64,000 nt of DNA, taken from contig LVBL01000014.1 of NCBI GenBank assembly GCA_001604405.1, positions 1 to 64,000 on the forward strand, read 5' to 3'. The notes under the pieces were generated by a model. The model was given only the letters and a program-made list of their open reading frames with translations. It searched no databases and had not been told where the DNA came from. This document shows positions 29,142 to 37,058 of the stretch, piece by piece. This DNA is from Spirochaetales bacterium Spiro_10. Lineage in GTDB: Bacteria > Spirochaetota > Spirochaetia > Treponematales > Treponemataceae. The stretch's first letter is position 1; each line of letters opens with the position of its first letter. Position numbers and translations under genes: made by a program.

Positions 29142-29975
29142 ATGGCCGACACGGCGCTCTCGATCCTCTTCATGTCCGTGCCCCTGATATTCGCGACCCT
29201 CGGCGCGCTCGTGTCCGAACGGGCCGGTGTACTCGCCGTATTCATGGACGGGGCGATCACCCTCTCCGGCTGCATCGCCGTCGCCGTCACCCTCGCCACC
29301 GGAAGCGCGGTCGCGGGAGTCCTTTCGGCCTGCCTCGCCACCGTGGCCCTACTCTACGGGATCTCGGTCTTCACCGAACGGACGGGGGCGAATCCCTTCC
29401 TGACCGGGCTTTCAGTCAACCTCCTTTCGGTCGGGCTTACCTCATGGCTCTCCGCCTCGCTTTTCGGCACGCGCGGGGTCGTCGATCTCGCCGAGCGGGG
29501 CGTCGGGGTCTCCTATCCCGAATTCGCGGTCGCGCTCGCGGCCCTTTCGCTCGCCTTCCTCCTCGCGTTCGCCTTCCGCTTCACGCCCTGGGGACTGCGC
29601 CTTTCCGTCTCCGGCGAGGCGGGGCCCGCGCTCGAGGCGCGGGGCCGCTCGCCCGCGCGGTATCGCGCCGCGTCCTGGTGCCTCGCCGCCCTCTTCGCCT
29701 CCTTCGCGGGCTCCTCGCTCGCGTTCCGGCTCGGGGCCTTCGTCCCGAACCTCTCCGCCGGACGCGGATGGACGGCGCTCGCCGCCTGCTACCTGGGATA
29801 CCGCCGTCCCCTCCCCTGCCTCGCGGCCGTGTTCGTCTTCACGGCCGCCGAATACGCGACGAACGTCCTGCAGGGCACCGCGATACCCGGCACGGTCATC
29901 CTCGGGCTTCCCTACGCCCTCGCCCTTCTCGTATTCGTCCTCATTCCGCCGCGGCGGTCAGCCCGGACGGGCTGA
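29142..29975 (+). CDS. Nucleoside ABC transporter permease 2
   Basis: Second membrane subunit of the nucleoside importer, 277 residues, about eight hydrophobic segments. The N-terminal SERAGVLAVFMDGAI (about 26-40) is the counterpart of the family motif ERsGvlNi.eGam. It starts directly at the base after the first permease's stop, the tightest spacing of the operon. Together with the binding protein, double ATPase and permease 1 it makes a full PnrABCDE-like salvage system for purine nucleosides. The operon is followed by an 86-nt gap without a convincing terminator. Confidence 0.88.
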   Translation: MADTALSILFMSVPLIFATLGALVSERAGVLAVFMDGAITLSGCIAVAVTLATGSAVAGVLSACLATVALLYGISVFTERTGANPFLTGLSVNLLSVGLTSWLSASLFGTRGVVDLAERGVGVSYPEFAVALAALSLAFLLAFAFRFTPWGLRLSVSGEAGPALEARGRSPARYRAASWCLAALFASFAGSSLAFRLGAFVPNLSAGRGWTALAACYLGYRRPLPCLAAVFVFTAAEYATNVLQGTAIPGTVILGLPYALALLVFVLIPPRRSARTG

Positions 29976-30061
29976 GGGGCCCGAACGCCGGGACCGGAAA
30001 AAAAAAGCGCATTTTCGCGGACAACCCGTGAAAACACGGAGCCCAAGCGCTAAGATTTAGG

Positions 30062-31024
30062 GTGAACGCGCTTTTTTCGGGCCACGGGCTCGGTGGGGAT
30101 ATCATGGTTGAAACGGCCGAAACACACCTGACACGCCTATTCAATCCCGCTCAGCGGGACGTCGTTATAGGTGAATGCCTTGATATGGCGCGCTCGGCGC
30201 TCGACGGCGACGAGGCTGAGACCCTGATCCGCCAGTGGAACCTTACCCGCGATCTCTACCGGGGCGGGTATCCCGGCTACAAGTCGTGCAATACCGAGTA
30301 TCACGACTTTGCCCATACCTGCGACGTCCTGTGCGCGACGATCCGGATGTGCGACGGGGCCCTTTCCCAGGGGATGCGCCTGGATCCGCGTCTCCACCGG
30401 GACATCATCGTGGCGGCCATGCTCCACGACGCGGGCTACATCCAGGAGGCGGATGACGACCAGGGCACGGGGGCGAAGCACACCAGGACGCACGTAGCCC
30501 GGAGTATCGCCTTTGCCGCGCGCGAGCGCGAGGCCTTCGGCCTGACCGGGGAACGCGCGGACCGGATCGGACGCCTTATACTGGGCACCGACCTTTCGGC
30601 CGACTTCGAAGGCATCCCCTACGAGAACACGGCCGAGCGCTTCGCCGGCCAGCTTCTGGCCTCGGCGGACCTTCTCGGACAGATGGCCGACAGGACCTAC
30701 CTCGAGAAACTGCTGTTCCTGTATTACGAGTTCAAGGAAGCGGGCTTCCCCGGATACGACACCGAGTTCGACATCCTCAAGAAGACGCTCGGTTTCTACG
30801 AGATGACGCGGAAGCGGCTCTTCATAACCCTCGGAAACACGGCGGTAATGGCCCTGCACCACTTTACCTCGAGGTACGGAGTCAACCGCAACCTCTACAT
30901 GGATTCCATCGAACGCCAGATCGAATACCTCACGGGGATCATGGATGACGATTCGGTCAACTTCAGGAAAAAGCTCAAACGGCTCGACCTCGAGGCGGTC
31001 TCCGAGGCGCACCGTCACGCGTGA
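30062..31024 (+). CDS. HD-domain phosphohydrolase, cyclic-nucleotide PDE-like
   Basis: A metal-dependent HD hydrolase of 320 residues. His81 and His85 (EYHDFAHTCDV) and His122-Asp123 (AAMLHDAGY) form the HD metal site, and a second acidic segment (ASADLLGQMAD) gives the final Asp. The arrangement resembles class I 3',5'-cyclic nucleotide phosphodiesterases, so a role in signalling is possible but not shown. Two starts are possible: GTG at 30062, 5 nt after TAAGAT (30051-30056) that has GTGAAA 17 bp upstream, or ATG at 30104 after a weak GGTGGGG. It ends at a bidirectional terminator. Confidence 0.82.
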   Translation: MNALFSGHGLGGDIMVETAETHLTRLFNPAQRDVVIGECLDMARSALDGDEAETLIRQWNLTRDLYRGGYPGYKSCNTEYHDFAHTCDVLCATIRMCDGALSQGMRLDPRLHRDIIVAAMLHDAGYIQEADDDQGTGAKHTRTHVARSIAFAAREREAFGLTGERADRIGRLILGTDLSADFEGIPYENTAERFAGQLLASADLLGQMADRTYLEKLLFLYYEFKEAGFPGYDTEFDILKKTLGFYEMTRKRLFITLGNTAVMALHHFTSRYGVNRNLYMDSIERQIEYLTGIMDDDSVNFRKKLKRLDLEAVSEAHRHA

Positions 31025-31059
31025 CGGCCGTACCCGGTACCGGCCGCGACAAGTAGCCG

Positions 31060-31099
31060 AAAAAAAAGCCGACGGACCAGAAGTCCGCCGGCTTTTTTT
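31060..31099. terminator. Bidirectional intrinsic terminator
   Basis: Eight A (31060-31067), a 10-bp stem with one mismatch (31068-31077 / 31083-31092), and a run of T (31093-31099). It ends both the HD gene (plus) and the GH43 gene (minus). Confidence 0.92.
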
Positions 31100-31136
31100 C
31101 CATTGGCGTTCGGGCGAGGCCGACCGCCGGTAGGGC

Positions 31137-32099
31137 TCAGGGAGTCATCGGGACGATCGTGCCGTCCGCGTTGTACGAAAGCTTGCAGAACTTCACGCAG
31201 CGCTTGTGGTTGATCCCCTTTGAAAGTTCGCAATCGTGATAGAAGAGGTACCACTGGCCCTTGTACTCGACGATCGAATGGTGGGTCGTCCAGCCGAGCA
31301 CCGGGGGAAGGAACATCCCGCGGTAGGTATAGGGTCCGTAGATGGTCTTCGAGGTCGCGTACACCAGGCGGTGCGTGTCGCCCGTCGAATACGAGAAATA
31401 GTAGGTTCCGTTGTACTTGTGGAGCCAGGGCCCCTCGAAATAGCGGCGGTCGTGGTCGTTCGCCTGGAGCGGCTTGCCGGCCTCGTCGACGATAACGAGG
31501 TCGCGCGGCTTCTCGGCGAACTCGAGCATGTCGTCGGAGAGCTTCGCGATCTTGGGGCATACGGCGGGAACGTTCCCTTCGGGCTCCTTTCCTTCGGGAT
31601 CGAAGGATCCCGAAACCCACTTGTCAAGCTGTCCGCCCCAGATTCCGCCGAAACCCATATACGTCGAACCGTCATCATCGGTGAAGACGCACGGGTCGAT
31701 GCTGAAACTGCCCTTGATATAGTCCTTCTGCGCCTTGAACGGGCCGCCGGGCGCCGCTCCGACCGCCACGCCGATGCGGAAGATCCCGTCCTTGTCGCGC
31801 GCGGGGAAATAGAGGTAATACTTTCCGTTCTTGGTCGCGGCGTCCGGAGCCCACAGCTGCTTCGAGGCCCAGGGAACGTCGTCAAGATGGAGGGCGAGCC
31901 CGAGGTCCTTCGGTGCCTGGTTCATGTCATCCATCTCGAAGACATGGTAATCGTTCATGTCGTACTGGTCGCCGTTGTCGTTGGACTCCATCTCGATGTC
32001 GCGGTCGTGCGACGGATAGATATACAGCTTTCCGTTGAACACGTTCGCCGAGGGGTCGGCGGTATACATGTGCGTTACGAGGGGTTTCTTCTCAAGCAT
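31137..32099 (-). CDS. GH43 family glycoside hydrolase
   Basis: A single-domain five-bladed propeller glycosidase, 320 residues, without signal peptide and so cytoplasmic. The catalytic triad is visible: general base Asp in TADPSANVF (about residue 15), pKa-modulating Asp in SIDPCVF (about 135), and acid Glu in YFEGPWLH (about 223). WAPDAATKNGKYYLYFPA is typical. Members are beta-xylosidases or alpha-arabinofuranosidases, so it could finish xylo-oligosaccharides made by the GH10 enzyme of 1.2 kb (inference). GGGAGA lies before the ATG. An 18-bp inverted repeat is 34 nt upstream. Confidence 0.92.
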   Translation of the reverse strand: MLEKKPLVTHMYTADPSANVFNGKLYIYPSHDRDIEMESNDNGDQYDMNDYHVFEMDDMNQAPKDLGLALHLDDVPWASKQLWAPDAATKNGKYYLYFPARDKDGIFRIGVAVGAAPGGPFKAQKDYIKGSFSIDPCVFTDDDGSTYMGFGGIWGGQLDKWVSGSFDPEGKEPEGNVPAVCPKIAKLSDDMLEFAEKPRDLVIVDEAGKPLQANDHDRRYFEGPWLHKYNGTYYFSYSTGDTHRLVYATSKTIYGPYTYRGMFLPPVLGWTTHHSIVEYKGQWYLFYHDCELSKGINHKRCVKFCKLSYNADGTIVPMTP

Positions 32100-32132
32100 T
32101 GGTGTCTCCCGTATGAATGGTTTCGTTATTAC

Positions 32133-32171
32133 TATAATGCCTTATGGCGCCGCGCGCCATAAGGCATTATA
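32133..32171. repeat. Perfect 18-bp inverted repeat between lysS and GH43
   Basis: Arms 32133-32150 (TATAATGCCTTATGGCGC) and 32154-32171 are exact reverse complements with a 3-nt spacer. There is no T-run on either side, so a standard terminator is unlikely. Both arms begin with TATAAT. It may be an operator, a processing hairpin, or a small mobile palindrome. Confidence 0.9.
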
Positions 32172-32196
32172 CCGAAAAGGGTCCCGGTCAGCCCGC

Positions 32197-33783
32197 TTAG
32201 TAGGGGGCGAGAATCGACGCGAGCCGGTCCTTGCCGATGATCTTCATGAAATTGGCGAGCCTGGGTCCCTGATCCTTGCCGATGAGGGCCTGATAGACCG
32301 CGGTAAAGAGGGCCTTCGCCTCGAGACCGCACTCCGTCGCCACCGCGTACACGAGTTCGGAAAGGCCCTTTTCGTCGACGCCGTCCATCTTCGGCACGAC
32401 ACCGTCGCGTATGGCCCTGACCGCCTCGAGGGCCGGACCCGAGAGATCGGCCTTCGAGCCGTCCTTGCGGAGGGCGAAGCGGAAGTCCTCGGGCGCGCAC
32501 TCGGTGATCCAGTACCAGGCGCAGGCCGCGCGCGCGCGAAGCCGGCCGAGCTGGGAGGCCTTCACGTCGGGAAGCGAGGCGATTACCGCCTCGATGTCGC
32601 CGTCGTTCGTCTGCAGGAGGTTGCAGAGGTGCCGGAAGGGAATCTGGTAGGAGATGTCCGCGGGGAGCTCCCCGACCTGCGATAGCTCCCATATGCGGCG
32701 TTCCTTCCTGAATGTCTCGTCGTTCTTGGCGGTCTCGACGCCCCAGGCGATGCGCTCGGTCTTGTCGTAATCCTCGTATATCTTGATGACGTCGAGGTCA
32801 AAACTGATGACGAACTCGGTGTTCGGCCGCGTGCCCGCGAAGAGGTACCGCGCGATCTCGGGCTGGTAGACGCGGAGGATGTCGTAGAGGTCGACGACCT
32901 TGCCCTTTGACGACGACATCTTCCCGGGCGTGCCCTTGATGCCGATGAAGTCGTAGCGGAAGGTGATCGGAGGTTCCCATCCGAAGACCTCCTTGGACAC
33001 GAGCTTGGCGGTGTCGAAGGAGCCGCCCTGGGAGTGATGGTCCTTGCCTGCGGGCTCGAAGACCGTCTTCTCGTGGTTCCACCGCATCGGCCAGTCCACG
33101 CGCCACCCGAGCTTCACGCCCTTGGCCTTGCGGAGGTCGACGGTGTCGCCGAAGCCGCACTCGCACGAGTACGAAAGCCCCCAGTCCCCGTCCCATCCCT
33201 TGATGGTCGTGGTGTCGCGGTTGCAGGAGTCGCAGAACACCGAAACGGGCCAGTACTCCTCGTCCTCGGGAATCTTGTGGTCGTCGTCGCGGTAGCGGTT
33301 GAGGCAGTCCTTGATCCTGGCGCGGTTGTCGAGGGCGGTCTTCATCCCCCCGTCGTAGGTATGCGCGCGGTACCGCTCGCTCTGATAGAGGAATTCGGGG
33401 AAGATGCCGACCGCGGGAAGGACGGACTCGACGTCGACCTCGTGGTGGCGGGCGTAGCTCGCGTCGCGGCCGAAGGGATCCGGCACCATCGTGATGGGAA
33501 AGCGCAGGTGCTTCTCGAGCAGCTCCGGGTTCGGCATGTTGGCCGGCACCTTGCGGAACACGTCGTAGTCGTCCCAGGAATAGATGAAGCGGACGTTTTT
33601 GCCCCGCGCGCGCAGGGCGCGCACGACGAGGTCGACCGATATGATCTCGCGGAAGTTTCCGATATGGACCGTGCCAGACGGGGTGATTCCCGACGCGCAG
33701 GTGTAGAGGTCAAGGTCGCCCCGTTCCCGTATGATTTTTTCGGCGGTTTGGTCCGCCCAATGCGAAAGGTTTTCGTTTGCCAT
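32197..33783 (-). CDS. lysS: Lysyl-tRNA synthetase, class I
   Basis: Charges tRNA-Lys with lysine; the class I form usual in archaea and spirochaetes and rare in other bacteria. 528 residues. The class I signatures are HIGN (residues 40-43, TVHIGNF) and KMSSSKG (near residue 287); a zinc-like cysteine group is seen in CDSCNRD and CECGFGD at about 183-210. The C-terminal helical anticodon-binding region is full length. No Shine-Dalgarno site; TTGTCC - 17 bp - TATACT ends 8 nt before the ATG, predicting a leaderless mRNA. It is the best single phylogenetic marker of the window. Confidence 0.97.
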   Translation of the reverse strand: MANENLSHWADQTAEKIIRERGDLDLYTCASGITPSGTVHIGNFREIISVDLVVRALRARGKNVRFIYSWDDYDVFRKVPANMPNPELLEKHLRFPITMVPDPFGRDASYARHHEVDVESVLPAVGIFPEFLYQSERYRAHTYDGGMKTALDNRARIKDCLNRYRDDDHKIPEDEEYWPVSVFCDSCNRDTTTIKGWDGDWGLSYSCECGFGDTVDLRKAKGVKLGWRVDWPMRWNHEKTVFEPAGKDHHSQGGSFDTAKLVSKEVFGWEPPITFRYDFIGIKGTPGKMSSSKGKVVDLYDILRVYQPEIARYLFAGTRPNTEFVISFDLDVIKIYEDYDKTERIAWGVETAKNDETFRKERRIWELSQVGELPADISYQIPFRHLCNLLQTNDGDIEAVIASLPDVKASQLGRLRARAACAWYWITECAPEDFRFALRKDGSKADLSGPALEAVRAIRDGVVPKMDGVDEKGLSELVYAVATECGLEAKALFTAVYQALIGKDQGPRLANFMKIIGKDRLASILAPY

Positions 33784-33791
33784 AAGGAAGG

Positions 33792-33820
33792 AGTATACCG
33801 TTTTGGCGCGTTTGGGACAA
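33792..33820 (-). promoter_or_regulatory. Leaderless promoter of lysS
   Basis: Minus strand: TTGTCC (33815-33820), a 17-bp spacer and TATACT (33792-33797). The ATG is 8 nt from the -10 box. Confidence 0.7.
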
Positions 33821-33841
33821 TGAGGGGCCGGCGGCGCGCGG

Positions 33842-33896
33842 AAAAAAAGGCCGGCCCGAGCGCGTCCGTAAGGGGGTCGGACGCGAACGGGCCGGC
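33842..33896 (-). terminator. Long composite terminator of the peptide transporter operon
   Basis: Minus strand: outer 9-bp stem (33850-33858 with 33888-33896) and inner 8-bp stem (33861-33868 with 33878-33885), then seven T (complement of 33842-33848). It lies 27 nt past the last gene of the six-gene operon. Confidence 0.92.
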
Positions 33897-33922
33897 GGGG
33901 AGAGAACGGAGTGACGGCGGGC

Positions 33923-35380
33923 CTAGGCGCCCGCCCGCTCGACGATCTCGGGGAAATCGTGGTTTACGTCCACGAAGTACCGCAGGTCGAAGTCCTCGTG
34001 GGTAACGACGATCAGGATCGTCTCGTGGGTCGCGAGATACGCCGACAGCGCGCGCATGACGCGGGATCGCGTCTCGAAGTCGATGTGGGCGAACGGCTCG
34101 TCGAGAAGCAGGACCTCGGGTTGCGCCGTGAGCGCGCGGGCTATGTCCATGCGCTTCATCTCGCCGGAGGACAGCGAATGGGGGTAGGCCTCGAGGTGCG
34201 CGGGGGTAAGGCCGACGCGCGCGAGGTTGTCCGCGAGGCCGTCGGAAAGGCCCGACGCGTCCCGCGCGAGCGGGGAGATGTGCCTGAACGAGGCGGCGAT
34301 CTTGAGGTCGGGGAAGAAGGAGTAGCGCGAGTCCTGCTGGACGACGGCGATCCTCCGGCGGAAGGGGCGGAAGGGCGCGGGGTCCCAGCCCCGCTCGTCG
34401 GGTTTCAGGGCCACGAGGTCGGTTCCCTCGAGGACTATCCTGCCCTTCGTGCCGTCCATGAGCCTGAGTATCGCCTTGATCATGCTCGACTTCCCGCAGC
34501 CCGAAGGTCCCGTGATCCCGTAGACCACGGACCGCTCGAATTTCACGCTGAGTCCCGAGAAGGCCACGAAGGGCCTCTCCCCGAAGATGCCGCGCTTGAA
34601 ATACTTTTGCGACACGCGCGAAAGCTCTAGGGAGCCCCCGGACGACGGGGCGCGCGCGGGCTTCTCGTAGCCGTCCGACTCGGGGATCGTCTCGATCCTC
34701 GCGAGCCTGCCGCCGCCGAGCGCCCAGGCCTCGTCCATGCGAAGCGCGCGGATGAAGTCGAGGTCATGGCTCGCCATGAGCACGGTCTTGTCACGGTCGC
34801 CCAGGATCTCCGAGTTGAGAAAGTCGGCGAAGCGCCGCCTGAGGTTCCGGTCGAGGTTTACCGTCGGCTCGTCGAGGAGGATGAGCCGGCCCGGACGCGA
34901 GAACAGGGTCATGATCGTGACGCGCTGGAGCTCGCCCCCCGACACCTCGTCGGGATAGAGCCGGGCGAAGGCGTCGAGGTTCAGGTTGAAATACTGCTCG
35001 AGCCTGCGCTCGACGACGGGCATCATCCCGGGCGCGATGAGGTTGATGTTCTGCTCGAGCGTCAGGGCCGGGTTCATCGCCTGCGCGCTTTCCGCCGGGA
35101 CGAACACGAGACCCGAGCGCATGATGAGCTCCCAGTAGGAGTGCGCGGTCTTCTCGCCCGAGCGGTACGCGTCGATCCCGTTGACCCGCATCGAGCCCCT
35201 GAACCGGAAGGTTCCGTTCGGCAATATTCCCGCGATGGCCTTGAGAAAGACGGATTTTCCCGTCCCCGTCGGGCCGATTATCACGGTCGAGCCGCCGATG
35301 ACCGGCTCGAAGTCGCTCGCGGCCAGGAGCGTCCGGCCGCCGAGTTCGATGGAAAAACCCCTGAGTGAAATGGGCGTCAT
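33923..35380 (-). CDS. Peptide-type ABC transporter, fused double ATPase
   Basis: A DppD-DppF type fused ATPase, 485 residues. NBD1: Walker A GPTGTGKS (about 37-44), signature VSGGELQR, Walker B LILLDEPTVNLD. NBD2 (from about 255): Walker A GPSGCGKSS, signature LSSGEMKR, Walker B VLLLDEPFAHID, and H-loop VVTHED. Both sites look competent. ATG at 35380 is chosen because AAAGGAG is 5 nt upstream and it overlaps the permease stop by ATGA; a GTG two codons earlier would sit on the Shine-Dalgarno site. It energises the two upstream permeases and is the last gene of the operon. Confidence 0.9.
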   Translation of the reverse strand: MTPISLRGFSIELGGRTLLAASDFEPVIGGSTVIIGPTGTGKSVFLKAIAGILPNGTFRFRGSMRVNGIDAYRSGEKTAHSYWELIMRSGLVFVPAESAQAMNPALTLEQNINLIAPGMMPVVERRLEQYFNLNLDAFARLYPDEVSGGELQRVTIMTLFSRPGRLILLDEPTVNLDRNLRRRFADFLNSEILGDRDKTVLMASHDLDFIRALRMDEAWALGGGRLARIETIPESDGYEKPARAPSSGGSLELSRVSQKYFKRGIFGERPFVAFSGLSVKFERSVVYGITGPSGCGKSSMIKAILRLMDGTKGRIVLEGTDLVALKPDERGWDPAPFRPFRRRIAVVQQDSRYSFFPDLKIAASFRHISPLARDASGLSDGLADNLARVGLTPAHLEAYPHSLSSGEMKRMDIARALTAQPEVLLLDEPFAHIDFETRSRVMRALSAYLATHETILIVVTHEDFDLRYFVDVNHDFPEIVERAGA

Positions 35381-36186
35381 ACGCACTCCTTTGCGCGACC
35401 GCCCTGGATCGCGAGCATGAAGGCTCCCGTGATAGCGACGAGCGCGAGCGAGGGAAGCCAGAACAGGGCGGGATTTCCGCCCTCGAACAGCGCGTCGCGA
35501 TTCGCGGCGATGAGGGCCCCGGGGCTCAGATGCGCCGGTGTTCCGTAGCTTCCGAACCCGAGCTGGATGACGAAACCGAACGAACAGTCAAGCACGAGCG
35601 TCTTGGTGAGCACGGTGGCCGCGGCTCGCGCGATCGAGCCGCGTATCGCCCGGCTTCCCGTGAGAATCGCGAGGATGCGCCCCTTGGTGAAACCGTAGGA
35701 ACGGAACGACACGCTGTACTTCCGGTAATAGAGGTCCGTCAGCGGGATGGCGATCCCGCGCACGGCCTCGGGAAGGGCAGTTACCGTCGCCGCGCCTATG
35801 AACACGGCGAGCGAGGCGATGGCCGAGGCCTCGCTTCCGTGCCGGGCGAGATAGCCGGAAACCGGCGCGTAGAAAAACAGGGCGACGAGAATCGACGGAA
35901 CCGATTCCACCATCGAGAAGGCGCTCTTCACCGCGCGCCCGAATCCCATCGAAAGGACGCTCAGGTACGCGAGCGCGACGGACAGGGCCATCGCGACGGC
36001 GAGGGTCGCGCCGAGCGTGACCGTCAATTCGCGGAACGACGCGAATATGGCCCTTGAATACGAAGGCTCCCGCGCGCCGATGAGGGCGTACACCGACGAG
36101 GGATCGACGGGCGCCCAGGACAGGGCAAGGGGGGAGATCAAAAGCGCGATCGCGAGCAATCGCGCGGGACTAGACCGATTTTTCAT
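35377..36186 (-). CDS. Peptide-type ABC transporter permease (DppC-like)
   Basis: Inner-membrane permease, 269 residues with about six hydrophobic segments. The coupling-loop region (YYRKYSVSFRSYGFTKGRILAILTGSR, around residues 153-180) fits a divergent EAA loop. GAGGTGG is just before the ATG, which lies 17 nt inside the upstream permease gene. It pairs with the DppB-like subunit to form the channel. Sequence similarity to classical DppC is weak by eye, so the assignment rests mainly on membrane pattern and operon order. Confidence 0.8.
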   Translation of the reverse strand: MKNRSSPARLLAIALLISPLALSWAPVDPSSVYALIGAREPSYSRAIFASFRELTVTLGATLAVAMALSVALAYLSVLSMGFGRAVKSAFSMVESVPSILVALFFYAPVSGYLARHGSEASAIASLAVFIGAATVTALPEAVRGIAIPLTDLYYRKYSVSFRSYGFTKGRILAILTGSRAIRGSIARAAATVLTKTLVLDCSFGFVIQLGFGSYGTPAHLSPGALIAANRDALFEGGNPALFWLPSLALVAITGAFMLAIQGGRAKECV

Positions 36187-37054
36187 ACCACCTCGGATAG
36201 ACGAGAAAGAGGACCGTCTTCACCGCGAAGGTGACGACCGCGTTTAGGCACAGAAGGATGAAGACGGAGGCCACGAGAAGGTCCGTGTTCGTCGCGAGCA
36301 GGGCGTCGAGCAGCGTACTCCCGAGGCCCGGAAAGGAAAAGACTATCTCGGCGATCGTAACCGCGCCGACGATGGCGGGAACCTTTCCCGCGAGGTACGG
36401 AAGGAACCTCGGCAGGCTCGAGGCGAATAGGTACCCGGACCACGTCCCCGGCAGGGGGAAGAGCGAGCCCAGGGGATTGCCGAGCGTGCCGAACACGATC
36501 GCGTGCGTCGTGTCCGCCTGGGCGAGCATGTCGGCCCCCAGGAAGCGCGCGGCGTCCCAGGAGAGGCCGCCCAAAAGGACCGTGACGACCGCGATGAACA
36601 CGAACGGGGTCTCGCTGCCGAAGGCCTGGGCAAGCGCCCAAAAACCCACGAACAGGGGGCATGCGGCGAGCGCGGAGACGACCGCGTCAAGCGCGGCATA
36701 GAGGCCCGCGGCCCCCCGCGAGCCGTGCCGGTTCGCGAGGTAGCGCGACGCGCTCGACGCCGCCGCCAGGGAAAGGGAGATGACGGTCAGAAACGCGAGG
36801 GACACAAGGGCGAGCGGCAGGGTTACCGCCGCCCCGCTCGCGATTATCCTCCCCGCGCTGAAACCGGGATGCGCCGTGGAGAAGTCCTCCGAGCCGGTCA
36901 CGAGCAGGAAGAACGACCGGGCGGACTCGGCGTAGCTCTCGGGCGGCGCGCCGATCGAGACGAGATACAGGAGCGCGAGGGCGCACGTTCCCGCGAGGGC
37001 GAACACGATGCCGTGAACGAAAAACTCTCGGGCGAAAAAACGCAGCAGTCTCAT
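36170..37054 (-). CDS. Peptide-type ABC transporter permease (DppB-like)
   Basis: Inner-membrane permease, 294 residues, with an N-terminal membrane anchor, a periplasmic loop (about 35-75) and five further hydrophobic segments. The segment ADTTHAIVFGTLGNPLGSLFP (about 180-200) occupies the coupling-loop position, followed by GAVTIAEIVFSFPGLGSTLLDALLATNTDLL, which is the typical DppB C-terminal signature (ETvFsyPGLG). It starts 4 nt after the binding protein gene. This makes the family call firmer than for the other permease. Confidence 0.87.
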   Translation of the reverse strand: MRLLRFFAREFFVHGIVFALAGTCALALLYLVSIGAPPESYAESARSFFLLVTGSEDFSTAHPGFSAGRIIASGAAVTLPLALVSLAFLTVISLSLAAASSASRYLANRHGSRGAAGLYAALDAVVSALAACPLFVGFWALAQAFGSETPFVFIAVVTVLLGGLSWDAARFLGADMLAQADTTHAIVFGTLGNPLGSLFPLPGTWSGYLFASSLPRFLPYLAGKVPAIVGAVTIAEIVFSFPGLGSTLLDALLATNTDLLVASVFILLCLNAVVTFAVKTVLFLVYPRWYEKSV

Positions 37055-37058
37055 TCCA

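Noticed and set aside
32133-32171. Intrinsic terminator for lysS
   Set aside because: The hairpin is strong, but no T-run follows on the minus strand; left as an unassigned inverted repeat.
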